DNA from: Fen-1359 sp963710355
GTDB lineage: Bacteria > Planctomycetota > Phycisphaerae > Sedimentisphaerales > Anaerobacaceae
Assembly (NCBI GenBank): GCA_963710355.1
Contig: CAVPZU010000003.1
Span: forward strand, 868,001-932,000
DNA: 64,000 nt
Reading direction: 5' to 3'
The notes below the pieces were generated by a model. It was not told where the DNA came from and did not search any database. It saw nothing but the letters and a program-made list of their open reading frames with translations. Shown here piece by piece: positions 37,383-47,619 of the stretch (positions are counted from its first letter, which is position 1; every line of letters begins with the position of its first letter). A program made the translations under genes and the position numbers.

Positions 37383-40255
37383 CTGCACTTTTAGCTGACC
37401 AGAATCAGCCTGCCGATGCCAATATGTTCACTTTAAACAGCCAGCCCGAAATGGTTGCGACAAATTATGCAAAAGAGGATACGAATAGTTCCGACCTGCT
37501 CGCCGCTGCTGCTCTTCTCAAAATTAACTCGAGCGGCCTGCCCGGAACCGGTGCAAAAAAGGTTCAGGTAGCCGATGCCAACATTCCCGTCGGCTCAGAC
37601 GCCAACGACCGTCAGCTTTCCGATGTCTTGGACAGGCTCGTCAATTCGCTCGGCAAAACAACCGCTCTCGATTCAAACAAACCTTCTGCCGGAGAACCTC
37701 AAAAAGGCCCCGCAGATTCAAATGAAATTACTCCCGCTGTACCGCCGAAGACACCGACCGGCGCCAAAGTTGAACAAAAATTCCCCGAGGAGATAAATCA
37801 ACACGCAGCTAAAGCTCCGCCTGCAACAAAAACTTCTCAGGCCTACGCATCCGAGCCTGTCGTCGATGTCAATGAAGTCCTTACAGTAGTGCTGCCGGAA
37901 AAACTTTCCATAATTCAGCTCATAGGCCTTGTCAGTGAATATTTTCACTTAAACTATATGTATGACCCGGCAAAGGTGCAGGGCGATATCAACCTGCGTT
38001 TAGAAAATCGACTCGAAGGAAAGCTTAAGGTAAGTGAGTTATATCCGCTTTTGGAAGCGGTAATGAAACAAAAAGGCCTGGTAATGACGCGGCACGGCAA
38101 TTTTATCACTGTTGTGCCTATAACAGAAGCCGCAAGCATCGACCCGCTTTTAATCGATGCAACGGGAGGGAAAATCAAAAAAGGTGATGTTGTTGTGACG
38201 CAGGTCTTTCGTCTGAAATACATCGACGCTGAAAGTACAAAAAATCTCCTGACCAGCATGGGACTCGGCGTGGAAATCAACACTTCTGCCTCCGCAGCAG
38301 GATTTCTTATTGTCACTGAATATGCCTATCGTATGAGCCGCATAGAAGAGATTATCAATCTGGTGGATAAACCCGGTGAGCCGAAAAAATTCCGTTTCAG
38401 ACCGTTGAAATACATAATGGCGGCAACCCTCAAGAGCAAAATTGAGGCTCTCACACAGCAGCTCGGCACCGTCTCGGTAACCATAGCAAGTCAGCCGGGT
38501 CAGCCGGCTCCGCAGCCTCAAGTAAGGCGGCCGGTTCCCAGACCTCCAACACAGCCGACGCCAACAGCCGCTCCTGCAACTGAGGCTCAAACTGTCTATA
38601 TAGATGTCGATGAAAGAACAAATCGGCTGCTTATGATTGGCCGCGATGAACAACTCGATATCGTGGAAAGCCTCATTGACATCCTCGATGTCGAACAGCA
38701 GGACCTCCGCTCGCTTCGCCTTTACGAAATTCAGCATGCCGATGCCCAGGATGTCGTTGCGAAACTCGAGCAGCTCGGCATAATAACCGCAGCCCGCACC
38801 GGAACTACGACAAGACCTTCTACTACCGTAAGAGACAGAATTACGCCGACCACCGGCCAGCCTGCGCCTGTGCCCGGTGCCCAGCCGTCAGCGTCTGGGG
38901 CATCGACACAGGAATTTACCGCCGAAGAGCCGCAGGTCATTGTAATCGAATCGACCAACTCGCTGCTTGTCAACGCAACCGCCGAGCAGCACCTTCGCAT
39001 AGCTACAATAATCGGCTACGTAGATAGCGAACCCGAACAGGCCTCTACCAACTACGCCGTCTATCCTCTCGAAAATCAGGACCCCGAGGAAATGGCAAAG
39101 GTTCTCAATCAGCTTATCCAGGAAACCGTTGAAAGCAAAGACCCGACCGGCAAAGTTGTAGGAACAACAGTCACTAAAAAGACCGAGGAAACAATTACCA
39201 TAATACCAGATAAAAATACCTTCTCCATAATCGTCTATGCCAGCAAAAGAAATCAGCAGTGGATAGAATCCCTCATCAGGCAGTTAGACAAACGCAGACC
39301 GCAGGTCTTGATTGATGTGACGTTGGTAGAGGTAACCAAGAATGACGAATTTAACCTCGACCTCAGTATGGTATCCAAGTTCCCCAAATTAGAGGCGGGC
39401 GGAAGTATGCAACAACAACAAATTACCGCTCTGCTTCAACCGTTTCCATCCCAGCCCGTTATTGAGTCGACCGTTACAAACGGTTCCGGCACGGGATTTT
39501 ATGCTGATGAACACATCCAGGCCCTTTTGACAGCAATGAACACGAAAAATTATGGGCGTGTATTAGCAAGACCGAAACTGCTTGTCAACGATAATGAAAA
39601 AGGAACAATCGAAACAAAAGTACAGACGGCAATTGTATCGCCGGCTACTACAATAATTCCAGGTTCAACCACTACTACAGCAACTGGAGTGACATCTGTA
39701 AGCACTGCAACGTATACTGCCCAAATCAAACTTGAGATTAAGCCTCATATAAGTGAAGGAAATTTACTGAGACTGGAAGTAACAATGAATCGTATAGATT
39801 TTGGGGACCTAACTAGAACTTATAGTCTTAGTGCAGGCGGGATTCCGGGGAGTCCGCCGCTGACAGGACCAATACCACCGGACCTTCTGTCAAGCGATGT
39901 CACGACTGTTATTACCGTCCCTGATGACCGCACGATTATCCTCGGAGGGCTCGAAAAGCTTCATCAGACCAAGGGAGGCACAAAAGTCCCGATTTTGGGC
40001 GACCTTCCCCTGGTGGGCGGTTTATTCAGAAGCACTGCCAATTCAGATACGCAGGACAGACTGTATGTCTTTGTCAAGGCAAACATATTAAGGCCTGAAG
40101 AAAAGGGGGTAGAATCCGACATAGTTCGCATTTCAGATAAAAACCGGCAGAACTTTGAAAAACATGAAAAACAGATGCAGGATTATGAGGATTGGCCGGG
40201 TATAAAACCAACACCTATGAGCCCGAGAAAAATATTAGATCCCAATGAAAAATGA
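36776..40255 (+). CDS. gspD: Type II secretion secretin GspD
   Basis: The outer-membrane pore of the type II secretion system. 1159 residues, longer than the usual 650-750. N-terminal domain repeats (FRHISAGQAKAYLEK, FRLKYIDAEST, YEIQHADAQDV, YPLENQDPEE) are separated by Pro/Gln/Thr linkers. The secretin domain ends the protein (VPILGDLPLVGGLFR). The signal peptide core begins at MVFLFVLSVVVL (36854); ATG 36776, with GGAG upstream, adds 26 residues made largely of palindrome sequence. SAEGG in the signal region and SAFGRTEGG at ~194 are also palindrome-encoded. Confidence 0.9.
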   Translation: MMVVDEKVRLSSAPPLVRPKAERRTKMVFLFVLSVVVLCWSAEGGFAQQSSDTESTTAPAQRYRVFSFRHISAGQAKAYLEKAAIAVDSQIVKDNIISITASQQNLARAAEVLRLVDSQKPFEVKTLVPAAPVSALPSADQISSRLGNIKIGSFASPPVGAVDKAIIDVSGDSVLIIAPLERIKQIEQLLVPASAFGRTEGGPALLADQNQPADANMFTLNSQPEMVATNYAKEDTNSSDLLAAAALLKINSSGLPGTGAKKVQVADANIPVGSDANDRQLSDVLDRLVNSLGKTTALDSNKPSAGEPQKGPADSNEITPAVPPKTPTGAKVEQKFPEEINQHAAKAPPATKTSQAYASEPVVDVNEVLTVVLPEKLSIIQLIGLVSEYFHLNYMYDPAKVQGDINLRLENRLEGKLKVSELYPLLEAVMKQKGLVMTRHGNFITVVPITEAASIDPLLIDATGGKIKKGDVVVTQVFRLKYIDAESTKNLLTSMGLGVEINTSASAAGFLIVTEYAYRMSRIEEIINLVDKPGEPKKFRFRPLKYIMAATLKSKIEALTQQLGTVSVTIASQPGQPAPQPQVRRPVPRPPTQPTPTAAPATEAQTVYIDVDERTNRLLMIGRDEQLDIVESLIDILDVEQQDLRSLRLYEIQHADAQDVVAKLEQLGIITAARTGTTTRPSTTVRDRITPTTGQPAPVPGAQPSASGASTQEFTAEEPQVIVIESTNSLLVNATAEQHLRIATIIGYVDSEPEQASTNYAVYPLENQDPEEMAKVLNQLIQETVESKDPTGKVVGTTVTKKTEETITIIPDKNTFSIIVYASKRNQQWIESLIRQLDKRRPQVLIDVTLVEVTKNDEFNLDLSMVSKFPKLEAGGSMQQQQITALLQPFPSQPVIESTVTNGSGTGFYADEHIQALLTAMNTKNYGRVLARPKLLVNDNEKGTIETKVQTAIVSPATTIIPGSTTTTATGVTSVSTATYTAQIKLEIKPHISEGNLLRLEVTMNRIDFGDLTRTYSLSAGGIPGSPPLTGPIPPDLLSSDVTTVITVPDDRTIILGGLEKLHQTKGGTKVPILGDLPLVGGLFRSTANSDTQDRLYVFVKANILRPEEKGVESDIVRISDKNRQNFEKHEKQMQDYEDWPGIKPTPMSPRKILDPNEK

Positions 40256-40428
40256 AATGCTTTTTCACACGGCTGTTTTGAAGGCTCTGTGAACCTGCCG
40301 ATTAGGAGGTGTTGTTGAAAAATATGGCGAATTGGGGTATTCTCTGATGTGCCTGCGGTTGAATAGATTCTGCGAAAACGCCGGAAAAACGCAGATACAC
40401 ATAGATGTTTGCGAACGTATGAATAGAT

Positions 40429-42147
40429 ATGAAAGACTTGCTTATACAAACGGCCAAACAGACTGGTATCATCGACGTCCAGCAGCTTACTGGCTTCCTC
40501 GACAGCAATAAAAGCAGCGAACGCATCGACGAAGTTCTGCTGCAATGCCCGTATTTTACCGAGGAAAGTGTCCTAAGGCTGTTTGCCGCTGCCCTCAGTC
40601 AGCAGTACTTCGACGATATACCCGCAAAACTGATTCCTCTGGAATTTGTCCAGTCCGTTCCTGCTGCTTATGCACAGAAACATTTATTGATTGGTATAAA
40701 AAAATCGAACGACAACGGCTCGTCTGAAAATGAGTTAACCGTTATTCTCTCAAGGCCGCTCGACACAAATGCACTCGATAATATCTCCAAAATGACCAAA
40801 ATGCCTGTCAAGCCCGCTCTTGCCACCAGAACCACAATCACCTCTGCGATTGATGTCGCTTATGAACAGCGCTCCACCGTTATCGAGGAGGTTGCCGAAG
40901 AGCTCGATTCCCAGAATATCGACCAGCTCGCCGATGAAGTGTCCGCCTCCGATGACCTGCTCGATGTAGTCAACCGTCCGCCTGTTATCAGATTGGTCAA
41001 CGATGTCCTTTTCCGCGCGCTGCAGCTTCGGGCAAGCGATATTCACGTCCACCCCTACGAAAACAAAATACAGATTCGATACCGCATCGATGGCATCCTC
41101 TATGATACGCTGAGCCTCAACAGGAACGTCCTGCCGCTCGTAGTCTCGCGCATCAAGGTTATGGCAGGGATGGATATTGCCGAACGCAGAATGCCTCAGG
41201 ACGGCCGATGCTCTGTTCGATTAGGCCAGCGGGAAATCGACCTGCGCGTAAGCACCGTCCCGACAAGCTATGGCGAACGATGCGTCCTGCGACTGCTCGA
41301 TAAAAGTTCCGGGCTGATGGGACTTGACGACCTCGGCCTCGGACAGGAAGACCTCGATAAATTCGACGGCCTCTTAACCAGAACCCACGGCGTAATCTTC
41401 GTCACAGGCCCGACAGGCAGCGGAAAAAGCACCACTCTCTATGCCTGCCTGAACCGAATAAATTCCGCCGAAAAAAATATTATGACCATCGAAGACCCTA
41501 TTGAATATCAGCTCGAGGGCATCAGCCAGATGCAGGTCTCCGCAAAAAAAGGTATGAATTTCGCCAATTCGCTCCGGCACGTCCTGCGGCAGGACCCCGA
41601 TGTCATAATGGTCGGCGAGGTCCGGGATATCGAAACCGCACGTATGGCTATTCAGTCCTCTTTGACTGGCCACCTCGTATTCAGCACGCTGCATACCAAT
41701 GATTCCGCAGGTGCCATAACCCGTCTGCTCGACCTCGGCGTAGAACCTTATTTAGTAAGCTCGTCTCTTGTGGCTATTCTGGCGCAGCGATTAGTGCGAA
41801 AGGTCTGTCCTGACTGCAGGCAGCAAGTTGTGCCAACAGAGCGGGAATTGCGGGAACTCGGCCTGGGTCGTCTGCCTTCCGATAAACCGGTTAATTTCTG
41901 CGTCGGCGCAGGATGCGACAGGTGCTTCCAGACTGGCTATCGCGGCAGAACAGGCGTTTATGAACTGTTGCTCATCGACGAACAAATCCAGGATTTAATC
42001 TACAAACTACAGAGCGCTGGCGTCATCAAAAGAGCCGCTCTCGATGCAGGACTCAGAACTCTGCGTATGGACGGTGCCCGAAAAGTTCTCGAAGGCATTA
42101 CCACCGTCGCTGAAGTATTAAGAGTGACCCAGACTGATGCTATATAA
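40429..42147 (+). CDS. gspE: Type II secretion ATPase GspE
   Basis: Cytoplasmic ATPase that powers secretion. A 572-residue chain with an N1E-like domain, Walker A GPTGSGKST at ~327, the Asp and His boxes, Walker B (MVGEVRD) and a C-terminal zinc motif (CPDC ... CDRC, ~460-510). It is the same length as family members. It follows gspD by 170 bases. Confidence 0.93.
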   Translation: MKDLLIQTAKQTGIIDVQQLTGFLDSNKSSERIDEVLLQCPYFTEESVLRLFAAALSQQYFDDIPAKLIPLEFVQSVPAAYAQKHLLIGIKKSNDNGSSENELTVILSRPLDTNALDNISKMTKMPVKPALATRTTITSAIDVAYEQRSTVIEEVAEELDSQNIDQLADEVSASDDLLDVVNRPPVIRLVNDVLFRALQLRASDIHVHPYENKIQIRYRIDGILYDTLSLNRNVLPLVVSRIKVMAGMDIAERRMPQDGRCSVRLGQREIDLRVSTVPTSYGERCVLRLLDKSSGLMGLDDLGLGQEDLDKFDGLLTRTHGVIFVTGPTGSGKSTTLYACLNRINSAEKNIMTIEDPIEYQLEGISQMQVSAKKGMNFANSLRHVLRQDPDVIMVGEVRDIETARMAIQSSLTGHLVFSTLHTNDSAGAITRLLDLGVEPYLVSSSLVAILAQRLVRKVCPDCRQQVVPTERELRELGLGRLPSDKPVNFCVGAGCDRCFQTGYRGRTGVYELLLIDEQIQDLIYKLQSAGVIKRAALDAGLRTLRMDGARKVLEGITTVAEVLRVTQTDAI

Positions 42148-42193
42148 TGTGCATAAACCTGATTTCCTTGTTTTTGGGAATGAATGAACTGTT

Positions 42194-43411
42194 ATGCCGA
42201 GATTTCAATACATAGCTATTGCCCCTGACGGCAAAAAAGATAAAGGCACCGTCACCGCTGAAAGCCCTTATGCCGCCAGAAAGCAGCTTCGCATCCGCGG
42301 CATACATCCGACCGAAATTAAAGAGCTTTCTTCATCTGCTGAAGACAGAGCCTCGATTTTTTCCTTTCTTTCCAAAACCAGAAAAACCCAGATTATCGAA
42401 TTTACAAAACAAATGGCAACCCTGCTCAATTCCGGCATCAAACTTACCGAGGCCCTTTCAGTCCTGACAATGCAGACCCCGGACCAGCACTTCAAAATCG
42501 CTCTTGTTGATATCCGCGACCGCGTCGTATCAGGCGAGTCCCTCGCTGATGCTATGAAGGATTACACCGATTACTTCGATGTTATTTACGTAAGTATGGT
42601 CCACGTCGGCGAGGTGACGGGGTCGCTGGCCAACAGCTTCGCAGCAATCGGCAGCTTTATGGAAAAACGCCATCGAGTTGAATCCAAAATAGTCACTGCT
42701 ATGATTTACCCAATCGTCCTGATTTGCTTCTGTCTAACCGCTGTCATCGTCCTTACTTCTGCCGTCATTCCGAGAATCACTAAACAGCTTGAGGATGCAG
42801 GTCAGCAATTGCCCCTGCTCACACGCATTCTCAGCGGCGTAGGATACATCTTTACCAGTTTGTGGATATTTGTCCTTATAGCGGCGGTTGTTGTTGTAGT
42901 GATTTCCCTGCGACGTTTCCTTAAAACAGAACGCGGCTCTTACCTGCGAGATAAACTGCTGCTGTCGCTCCCTGTCTTTGGCCCGATTATCAGGCAGCGG
43001 GTCGTCGCTCGTTTTGCCTCGACCCTTTCGACGCTGCTCAGCTCCGGCCTCAGTATGGCTGAATCGCTTCGGGTCGTCGCCGAGGTCACAGGCAACAGCA
43101 TAATGAAAAAGGCCGTCCAGAAGGCAAGAGAAAGAATCCTCGCAGGCGCAGACATCGCCACGCCCCTTCGCGACAGCGGCGTAATTGACCCCGCCATTGC
43201 CCACATGGTTACCGTGGGCGAAAAAAGCGGCGAACTCGAAACTATGCTCAAAAACATCAGCGAAAACCTCGAGTCTTCCACCGATGTTGTCATTGAAAGG
43301 CTTGCTATTCTCGTTGAGCCGATTATCATAATTATTATGGCTGTGGTCATCGGCCTGATTGCTGTCGCTGTGCTGCTGCCTATCCTGAAAATTTCGACTC
43401 AACAATCATAA
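42194..43411 (+). CDS. gspF: Type II secretion inner-membrane protein GspF
   Basis: The polytopic platform protein; 405 residues with two GspF domains (KQMATLLNSGIKLTEALSVL and RFASTLSTLLSSGLSMAESL) and three membrane helices, one at the very C-terminus (IIIIIMAVVIGLIAVAVLL). It lies 46 bases behind gspE. Confidence 0.93.
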   Translation: MPRFQYIAIAPDGKKDKGTVTAESPYAARKQLRIRGIHPTEIKELSSSAEDRASIFSFLSKTRKTQIIEFTKQMATLLNSGIKLTEALSVLTMQTPDQHFKIALVDIRDRVVSGESLADAMKDYTDYFDVIYVSMVHVGEVTGSLANSFAAIGSFMEKRHRVESKIVTAMIYPIVLICFCLTAVIVLTSAVIPRITKQLEDAGQQLPLLTRILSGVGYIFTSLWIFVLIAAVVVVVISLRRFLKTERGSYLRDKLLLSLPVFGPIIRQRVVARFASTLSTLLSSGLSMAESLRVVAEVTGNSIMKKAVQKARERILAGADIATPLRDSGVIDPAIAHMVTVGEKSGELETMLKNISENLESSTDVVIERLAILVEPIIIIIMAVVIGLIAVAVLLPILKISTQQS

Positions 43412-43430
43412 TATTTATTTGGAGATTACG

Positions 43431-43862
43431 GTGAATATGAAAAACAGAAAAAAATCCAGAGGTTTTACGATGGTCGAACTGATGGCCGTCCTTGTAATTA
43501 TCAGCCTGCTCGCTACTATGGTTACTACGCAGGTGGTAAAACAAATCAGAAAGGCAAAGGTTGAAACCACCAAGGCTAATCTCAAAACCCTGCATACTGC
43601 CGTCAACCATTTCTTTATGGATATTGGCAGAATTCCCACACAGGAAGAAGGGCTCGAAGCCCTTATTAACCCGCCCGCAGGTATCGAGGGCTACGACCCG
43701 AGTGGTTATATCGAGCAGACTAAAATACCAAAGGACGGCTGGAAACACGATTTTCTCTATGAAGTAGCTCCTGAAAGCGGAAAGACCTTCGATATCAGAA
43801 GTGCAGGCCCCGACGGCGAGCTTTATACCGACGACGACCTCGTCAGCACCGATATCGAGTAG
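43431..43862 (+). CDS. gspG: Major pseudopilin GspG
   Basis: The main pseudopilin; 143 residues. Its class III leader has the cleavage site SRG/FTMVELMAVLVII, with Glu at +5, and the GspG core has GIPTQEEGLEAL-like text (IPTQEEGLEALI) and a C-terminal calcium-site region (SAGPDGELYTDDDLVS). GTG 43431 is chosen because GGAG lies six bases before it; ATG 43437 would be 12 bases away. Confidence 0.93.
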   Translation: MNMKNRKKSRGFTMVELMAVLVIISLLATMVTTQVVKQIRKAKVETTKANLKTLHTAVNHFFMDIGRIPTQEEGLEALINPPAGIEGYDPSGYIEQTKIPKDGWKHDFLYEVAPESGKTFDIRSAGPDGELYTDDDLVSTDIE

Positions 43863-43874
43863 GCAAAATCGGCG

Positions 43875-44492
43875 ATGGCGCCGGATACCTGTCCTGTGAT
43901 AAATAGCCTTATGAAAATGAGCAGAACCAAATCGAGCAATCCGATTGGAGGTCTTCGGTCTCGCGGGGCTTTTACCCTCGCAGAAACCGTCGTCGTCCTC
44001 GTAATCCTTGCCATTTCTACCCTTTTTGTGCAGATATCTGTCCTGCCGCTCTTTACCAGAAACACCTTTAAGGCTCAGGCGCAAAAGTTTATCTCGACGC
44101 TCCAGAGGGCTTCCGATTCCGCCGCTCGCCGCGATAAAAGATACGAGGTAATTATAAACTTGATTGAACAAAAATATATATTGAGACAAATCACCTCGCC
44201 CGACATCGAACGCCTTCTCGATGACGAAATCATCGAGCAGAATAATTTCGGCAAAAACTGCCGTGTCGATTACGTCATCTTTGATGACCTGGTCTCGACA
44301 GACCCCGAACACCAGATAGCAAAATTCCGCGCCGGCCACGCAGGCTGGCAATACGGCGGAAAAATAGTCCTGCTCGACCAGACCGGACGTCCCTACTCCG
44401 TTATCGTCAGCAGAATCAGCAGAATTATCGAATTAAAAAATGGCGATGTGGAGCTGCTTTTACCCAAATATGACAATGAAATGCTGTTCTGA
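43875..44492 (+). CDS. gspH: Minor pseudopilin GspH-like
   Basis: 205 residues. The prepilin site is RGA/FTLAETVVVLVIL-like (FTLAETVVVLVILAIST). A beta-rich globular domain follows. The leader is unusually long (~31 residues) if ATG 43875 is used; ATG 43911 would shorten it. It is 12 bases behind gspG and overlaps the next gene. Confidence 0.75.
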   Translation: MAPDTCPVINSLMKMSRTKSSNPIGGLRSRGAFTLAETVVVLVILAISTLFVQISVLPLFTRNTFKAQAQKFISTLQRASDSAARRDKRYEVIINLIEQKYILRQITSPDIERLLDDEIIEQNNFGKNCRVDYVIFDDLVSTDPEHQIAKFRAGHAGWQYGGKIVLLDQTGRPYSVIVSRISRIIELKNGDVELLLPKYDNEMLF

Positions 44493-45258
44493 TAATAATT
44501 TTGTTTGGTTTCGACGTTTTTATGCCGCTTTCAGCCTCCCTGAAACTGCAGCAGCACTTATTATTCTTGCAATTATTTGCACCGGCATCGTTATCGTATT
44601 TGACAACTCCATTATTTCTGCCGCTAACTCCGCACTTCGTATGCAGGCCTTCGAGGTGGCACAGGAAAATATGGAAAAGCTTCTTGCCTCAAGCTCCGTC
44701 AAGGAAAACGTTGAATACGGCTTCAGCGAAGAATACCCCGCTATCGAATGGCAGTCAACCGTTGAGACGTTCTTTGAGCCGATAACCAGCCGGCTCTGGG
44801 CCAAGGCCGTTTGCTCCGCAGATTATATTGACTCCGACGGCCGGCAGCAAAAGGTGGAGCTTACCAACTGGATTACCGACCTTACGCAGCAGCAGGTCCT
44901 CGAACTAATCAAAAGAAGGCAGCAACAAAAAGAGCAACTTGCCCAGGCCGACAGACTTTTAGAAACGATAGATGACACCGCCGAATATGCCGGCGTAGAT
45001 GTTAATACCGTTCATCAATGGGTTGATAATGGTATGCCCGTCACCGAGGATGGTGCATTTATAAAGGACTATCTTGATTTGTATAAACAGACAGGCGGCA
45101 ACCCTCTGCCCGCAGATAAAGCCATACTCGATGACAAATTTATATCTATCATACCCAGTCAGAGCACGCAGCCGACAAAGGAGCCTCAAACACAAAAGCC
45201 ACAGGACCAGCAGCCAAAGACTCCTGAACAGCAGCCGGAATCCAGCACTCTGTGGTAA
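44476..45258 (+). CDS. gspI: Minor pseudopilin GspI-like with long tail
   Basis: 260 residues from ATG 44476, overlapping the gspH stop by 17 bases. The N-terminus has FSLPETAAALIILAIICTG, a prepilin-type helix, and AFEVAQENMEKLLA as in GspI. Ordinary GspI is ~125 residues; here a coiled region and a Pro/Gln/Thr-rich tail are added. Assignment of I versus V type rests on gene order. Confidence 0.7.
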   Translation: MKCCSDNNFVWFRRFYAAFSLPETAAALIILAIICTGIVIVFDNSIISAANSALRMQAFEVAQENMEKLLASSSVKENVEYGFSEEYPAIEWQSTVETFFEPITSRLWAKAVCSADYIDSDGRQQKVELTNWITDLTQQQVLELIKRRQQQKEQLAQADRLLETIDDTAEYAGVDVNTVHQWVDNGMPVTEDGAFIKDYLDLYKQTGGNPLPADKAILDDKFISIIPSQSTQPTKEPQTQKPQDQQPKTPEQQPESSTLW

Positions 45259-45357
45259 GACTATTTCGGAATTGGATAAGATGTCTTTTTCTGATTTATG
45301 GGATTTCTTACAGAATTGTCCGGAATTTCTGCAGTGAGTAATTTATTGATTTGTAAA

Positions 45358-46197
45358 ATGAAGCTGATTAGACAAAATCCTGTTCTGAAAAAAGGCTTTT
45401 CACTGGCGGAACTGCTCGCAGCTCTGGTTATCAGCTCTATGGTCATTCTTGCAGTCTTTAGTCTTTATACGCGTCTCAATAAGGTCTCCGCCGCCGTTAT
45501 CAGCAGGCTCGACCAGGGCCGGCTGCCTCGTGAGATTCTCCAGCTTATTGCTGAAGACCTCGACCGCATTATTTCCGACACCAAAGATACAAAGGTAAAT
45601 TTCCAGAACAAAATCGAAAGAAACGGCCTGCAATCTGCAAGGATGGAAATTATCAAATCCATATATGATAAAGAAGACAAGCCCGTTACTTTCGAGCAAA
45701 TCATCTGGCAAACCTCCGTGGATTTGGCCGCCGGGCCAAAAGGTATGGTTTTGTACAGACGACACAACGGCATCGCCCTCGAGGATAAATTGCTCGATGA
45801 ACCCAGACAGAATTTTGAGAAGGACCTCTTTATCCCGGTGTGCGGCGGCGTCACTTTCTTCAGCATTCAGACCGGCAATTTTCAGACCGGAAGCATCCAG
45901 ACCGAAACCGACGGCCAACCTGCTCTTGTTGACCGCTGGTCCGCCGATTTGCTGCCCGCAAACATTATCGTTACCATTTCCTTTGCAGACCCCGTCGAAG
46001 TCTCGCCGGGCCAATGGCAGGTCCCGGATACCGAAAAGGTTACCCGAATCATTGCTCTCGACAGAACAAGAAAAATCCCCTTCACAATCGAAATGAAGGA
46101 TTTTAATGAAGTTGCTGACCAGAACAAGCCTTCTAAAAATACAAAAGTAAATATCCAGGACCAGAATAAAACAGGTGGAAATGTCAGAGGTAAGTAA
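45358..46197 (+). CDS. gspJ: Minor pseudopilin GspJ-like
   Basis: 279 residues with the leader site KKG/FSLAELLAALVISSMVI and a larger globular domain, the usual features of GspJ. ATG 45358 is preferred to the upstream frame start at 45298, which would add 20 residues to the leader. It overlaps the gspK start. Confidence 0.8.
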   Translation: MKLIRQNPVLKKGFSLAELLAALVISSMVILAVFSLYTRLNKVSAAVISRLDQGRLPREILQLIAEDLDRIISDTKDTKVNFQNKIERNGLQSARMEIIKSIYDKEDKPVTFEQIIWQTSVDLAAGPKGMVLYRRHNGIALEDKLLDEPRQNFEKDLFIPVCGGVTFFSIQTGNFQTGSIQTETDGQPALVDRWSADLLPANIIVTISFADPVEVSPGQWQVPDTEKVTRIIALDRTRKIPFTIEMKDFNEVADQNKPSKNTKVNIQDQNKTGGNVRGK

Positions 46198-47584
46198 TAA
46201 ATCTGTTGTCGATTGTAATAAGAGAGAAGCAGAAGCAGGCTTCGTCCTTCTACTGACGCTGGTGCTGCTGATAGCGCTTGCAACGCTCGGCTATGTGCTC
46301 AGCAGCAAGCTGCTCGAATCCCGAAGCCGAAACCGGTACCTTATCGACTACACGCAGGCCCGCTACGCCTGCGATTCAGGCATCAAATATGCCCTCGCAA
46401 CAATCGAACAGATAAAACCAGCTCTCATTTCACGACCAAACGAGCCCGATTTCTCCGATTTATTCAATCTGACCGAGCCGGAATATCAGAGTTTTCTTGC
46501 AGAATGGGCCGAATGGGTCGCACAAAATAAAAACGGCATCGAGCGGCAGCCGGAGAACGCCTTCGGCGCCGCCGGGCCAAACGACGTCAATTCCTTCAAA
46601 AAACAGTTGTCCTTTAAGGATACTGGTGATGTTAATAATATGACCGATGTCAATAGCTTTTCCAATCTCTCTCTGTTAGGCTCCGACGCAAATGACCATA
46701 ATGTGCCGGCCTTGGTTCGTGGTCCGTATGGACCGGTCTGGCCGCTGGTCTTTGAGCCTATGGAATTTGAAATCGGCGCCGCAAAGGTTACTATAGAAGT
46801 AGAGGATGAAAATGCAAAATATCCTCTCGCACTGGCCATGCTCAGCGACGAAAAGCTCACCCTGGAATCTAACGCCAGCCTTCGGACGTTCCTGCGATGG
46901 ATGTGGAACCGCATCGAGCAGGATGATACTATTGATTTCAATATTGCGGCGATGCAGAAACAGCTTGACCGGATAAAGGAGATTAAACAATTCACAACCG
47001 ATTTCAAACCTTTATCGATTACAGAACAGCAATCGCAGCCTTCGGCGGGTCCCGCAAGAACACCCGCACCCAGAGCAAGGTCGGCACGGCCCAGGACAAC
47101 CACCGTCAGAAATACGCTTACGGCTGTCGACCAGCAGACCAGGCAAAGCTCCGATTTTGCAAAAATCTTTCACAGTTCCCTTATCGACCTCGACCTTCTG
47201 GCAAGGCCTACTGTCGAAAGCCCCACAAGAAAAGAATCTGCCTTAAAATACATCAGCCTCTGGGCCACCACAGAGGTCAATATAAATACCGCCCCAAGGC
47301 ACGTCCTTGAGTCTGTTTTTGTCTTTGGCGGCAAAGAAAAGGAAATCGCAGACCAGATTATCCTCAAAAGACGCATAAAGCCCTTCGGCTCAATAGACGA
47401 TTTAAAAAGGGAGCTGTTCAGTTTCTCGGACTCCATTGATAAATGCAAAAATTTTATTTCGACCGAAAGCACCTTCTTTACAATTAGGATTTCTGCCGTC
47501 AGCGGCGCCGCAAGGTCTTCGGTCCTGATTGCCGTCAGCAGGCAAGGCAATCAGACAAAACGTATCGCAATGATTGCATCCTGA
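46175..47584 (+). CDS. gspK: Pseudopilin tip protein GspK
   Basis: 469 residues. The leader ends in AEAG/FVLLLTLVLLIAL, lacking the Glu at +5, as is typical of GspK. Conserved text (YARYACDSGIKYA-like) follows, and the ordinary alpha-domain insert is present. GTG 46175 or ATG 46181 starts it, overlapping gspJ. It would cap the pseudopilus with H, I and J. Confidence 0.85.
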   Translation: MEMSEVSNKSVVDCNKREAEAGFVLLLTLVLLIALATLGYVLSSKLLESRSRNRYLIDYTQARYACDSGIKYALATIEQIKPALISRPNEPDFSDLFNLTEPEYQSFLAEWAEWVAQNKNGIERQPENAFGAAGPNDVNSFKKQLSFKDTGDVNNMTDVNSFSNLSLLGSDANDHNVPALVRGPYGPVWPLVFEPMEFEIGAAKVTIEVEDENAKYPLALAMLSDEKLTLESNASLRTFLRWMWNRIEQDDTIDFNIAAMQKQLDRIKEIKQFTTDFKPLSITEQQSQPSAGPARTPAPRARSARPRTTTVRNTLTAVDQQTRQSSDFAKIFHSSLIDLDLLARPTVESPTRKESALKYISLWATTEVNINTAPRHVLESVFVFGGKEKEIADQIILKRRIKPFGSIDDLKRELFSFSDSIDKCKNFISTESTFFTIRISAVSGAARSSVLIAVSRQGNQTKRIAMIAS

Positions 47585-47619
47585 ACCGGCGAAAAGGTAT
47601 AAAAAGGAAACGCGATAAA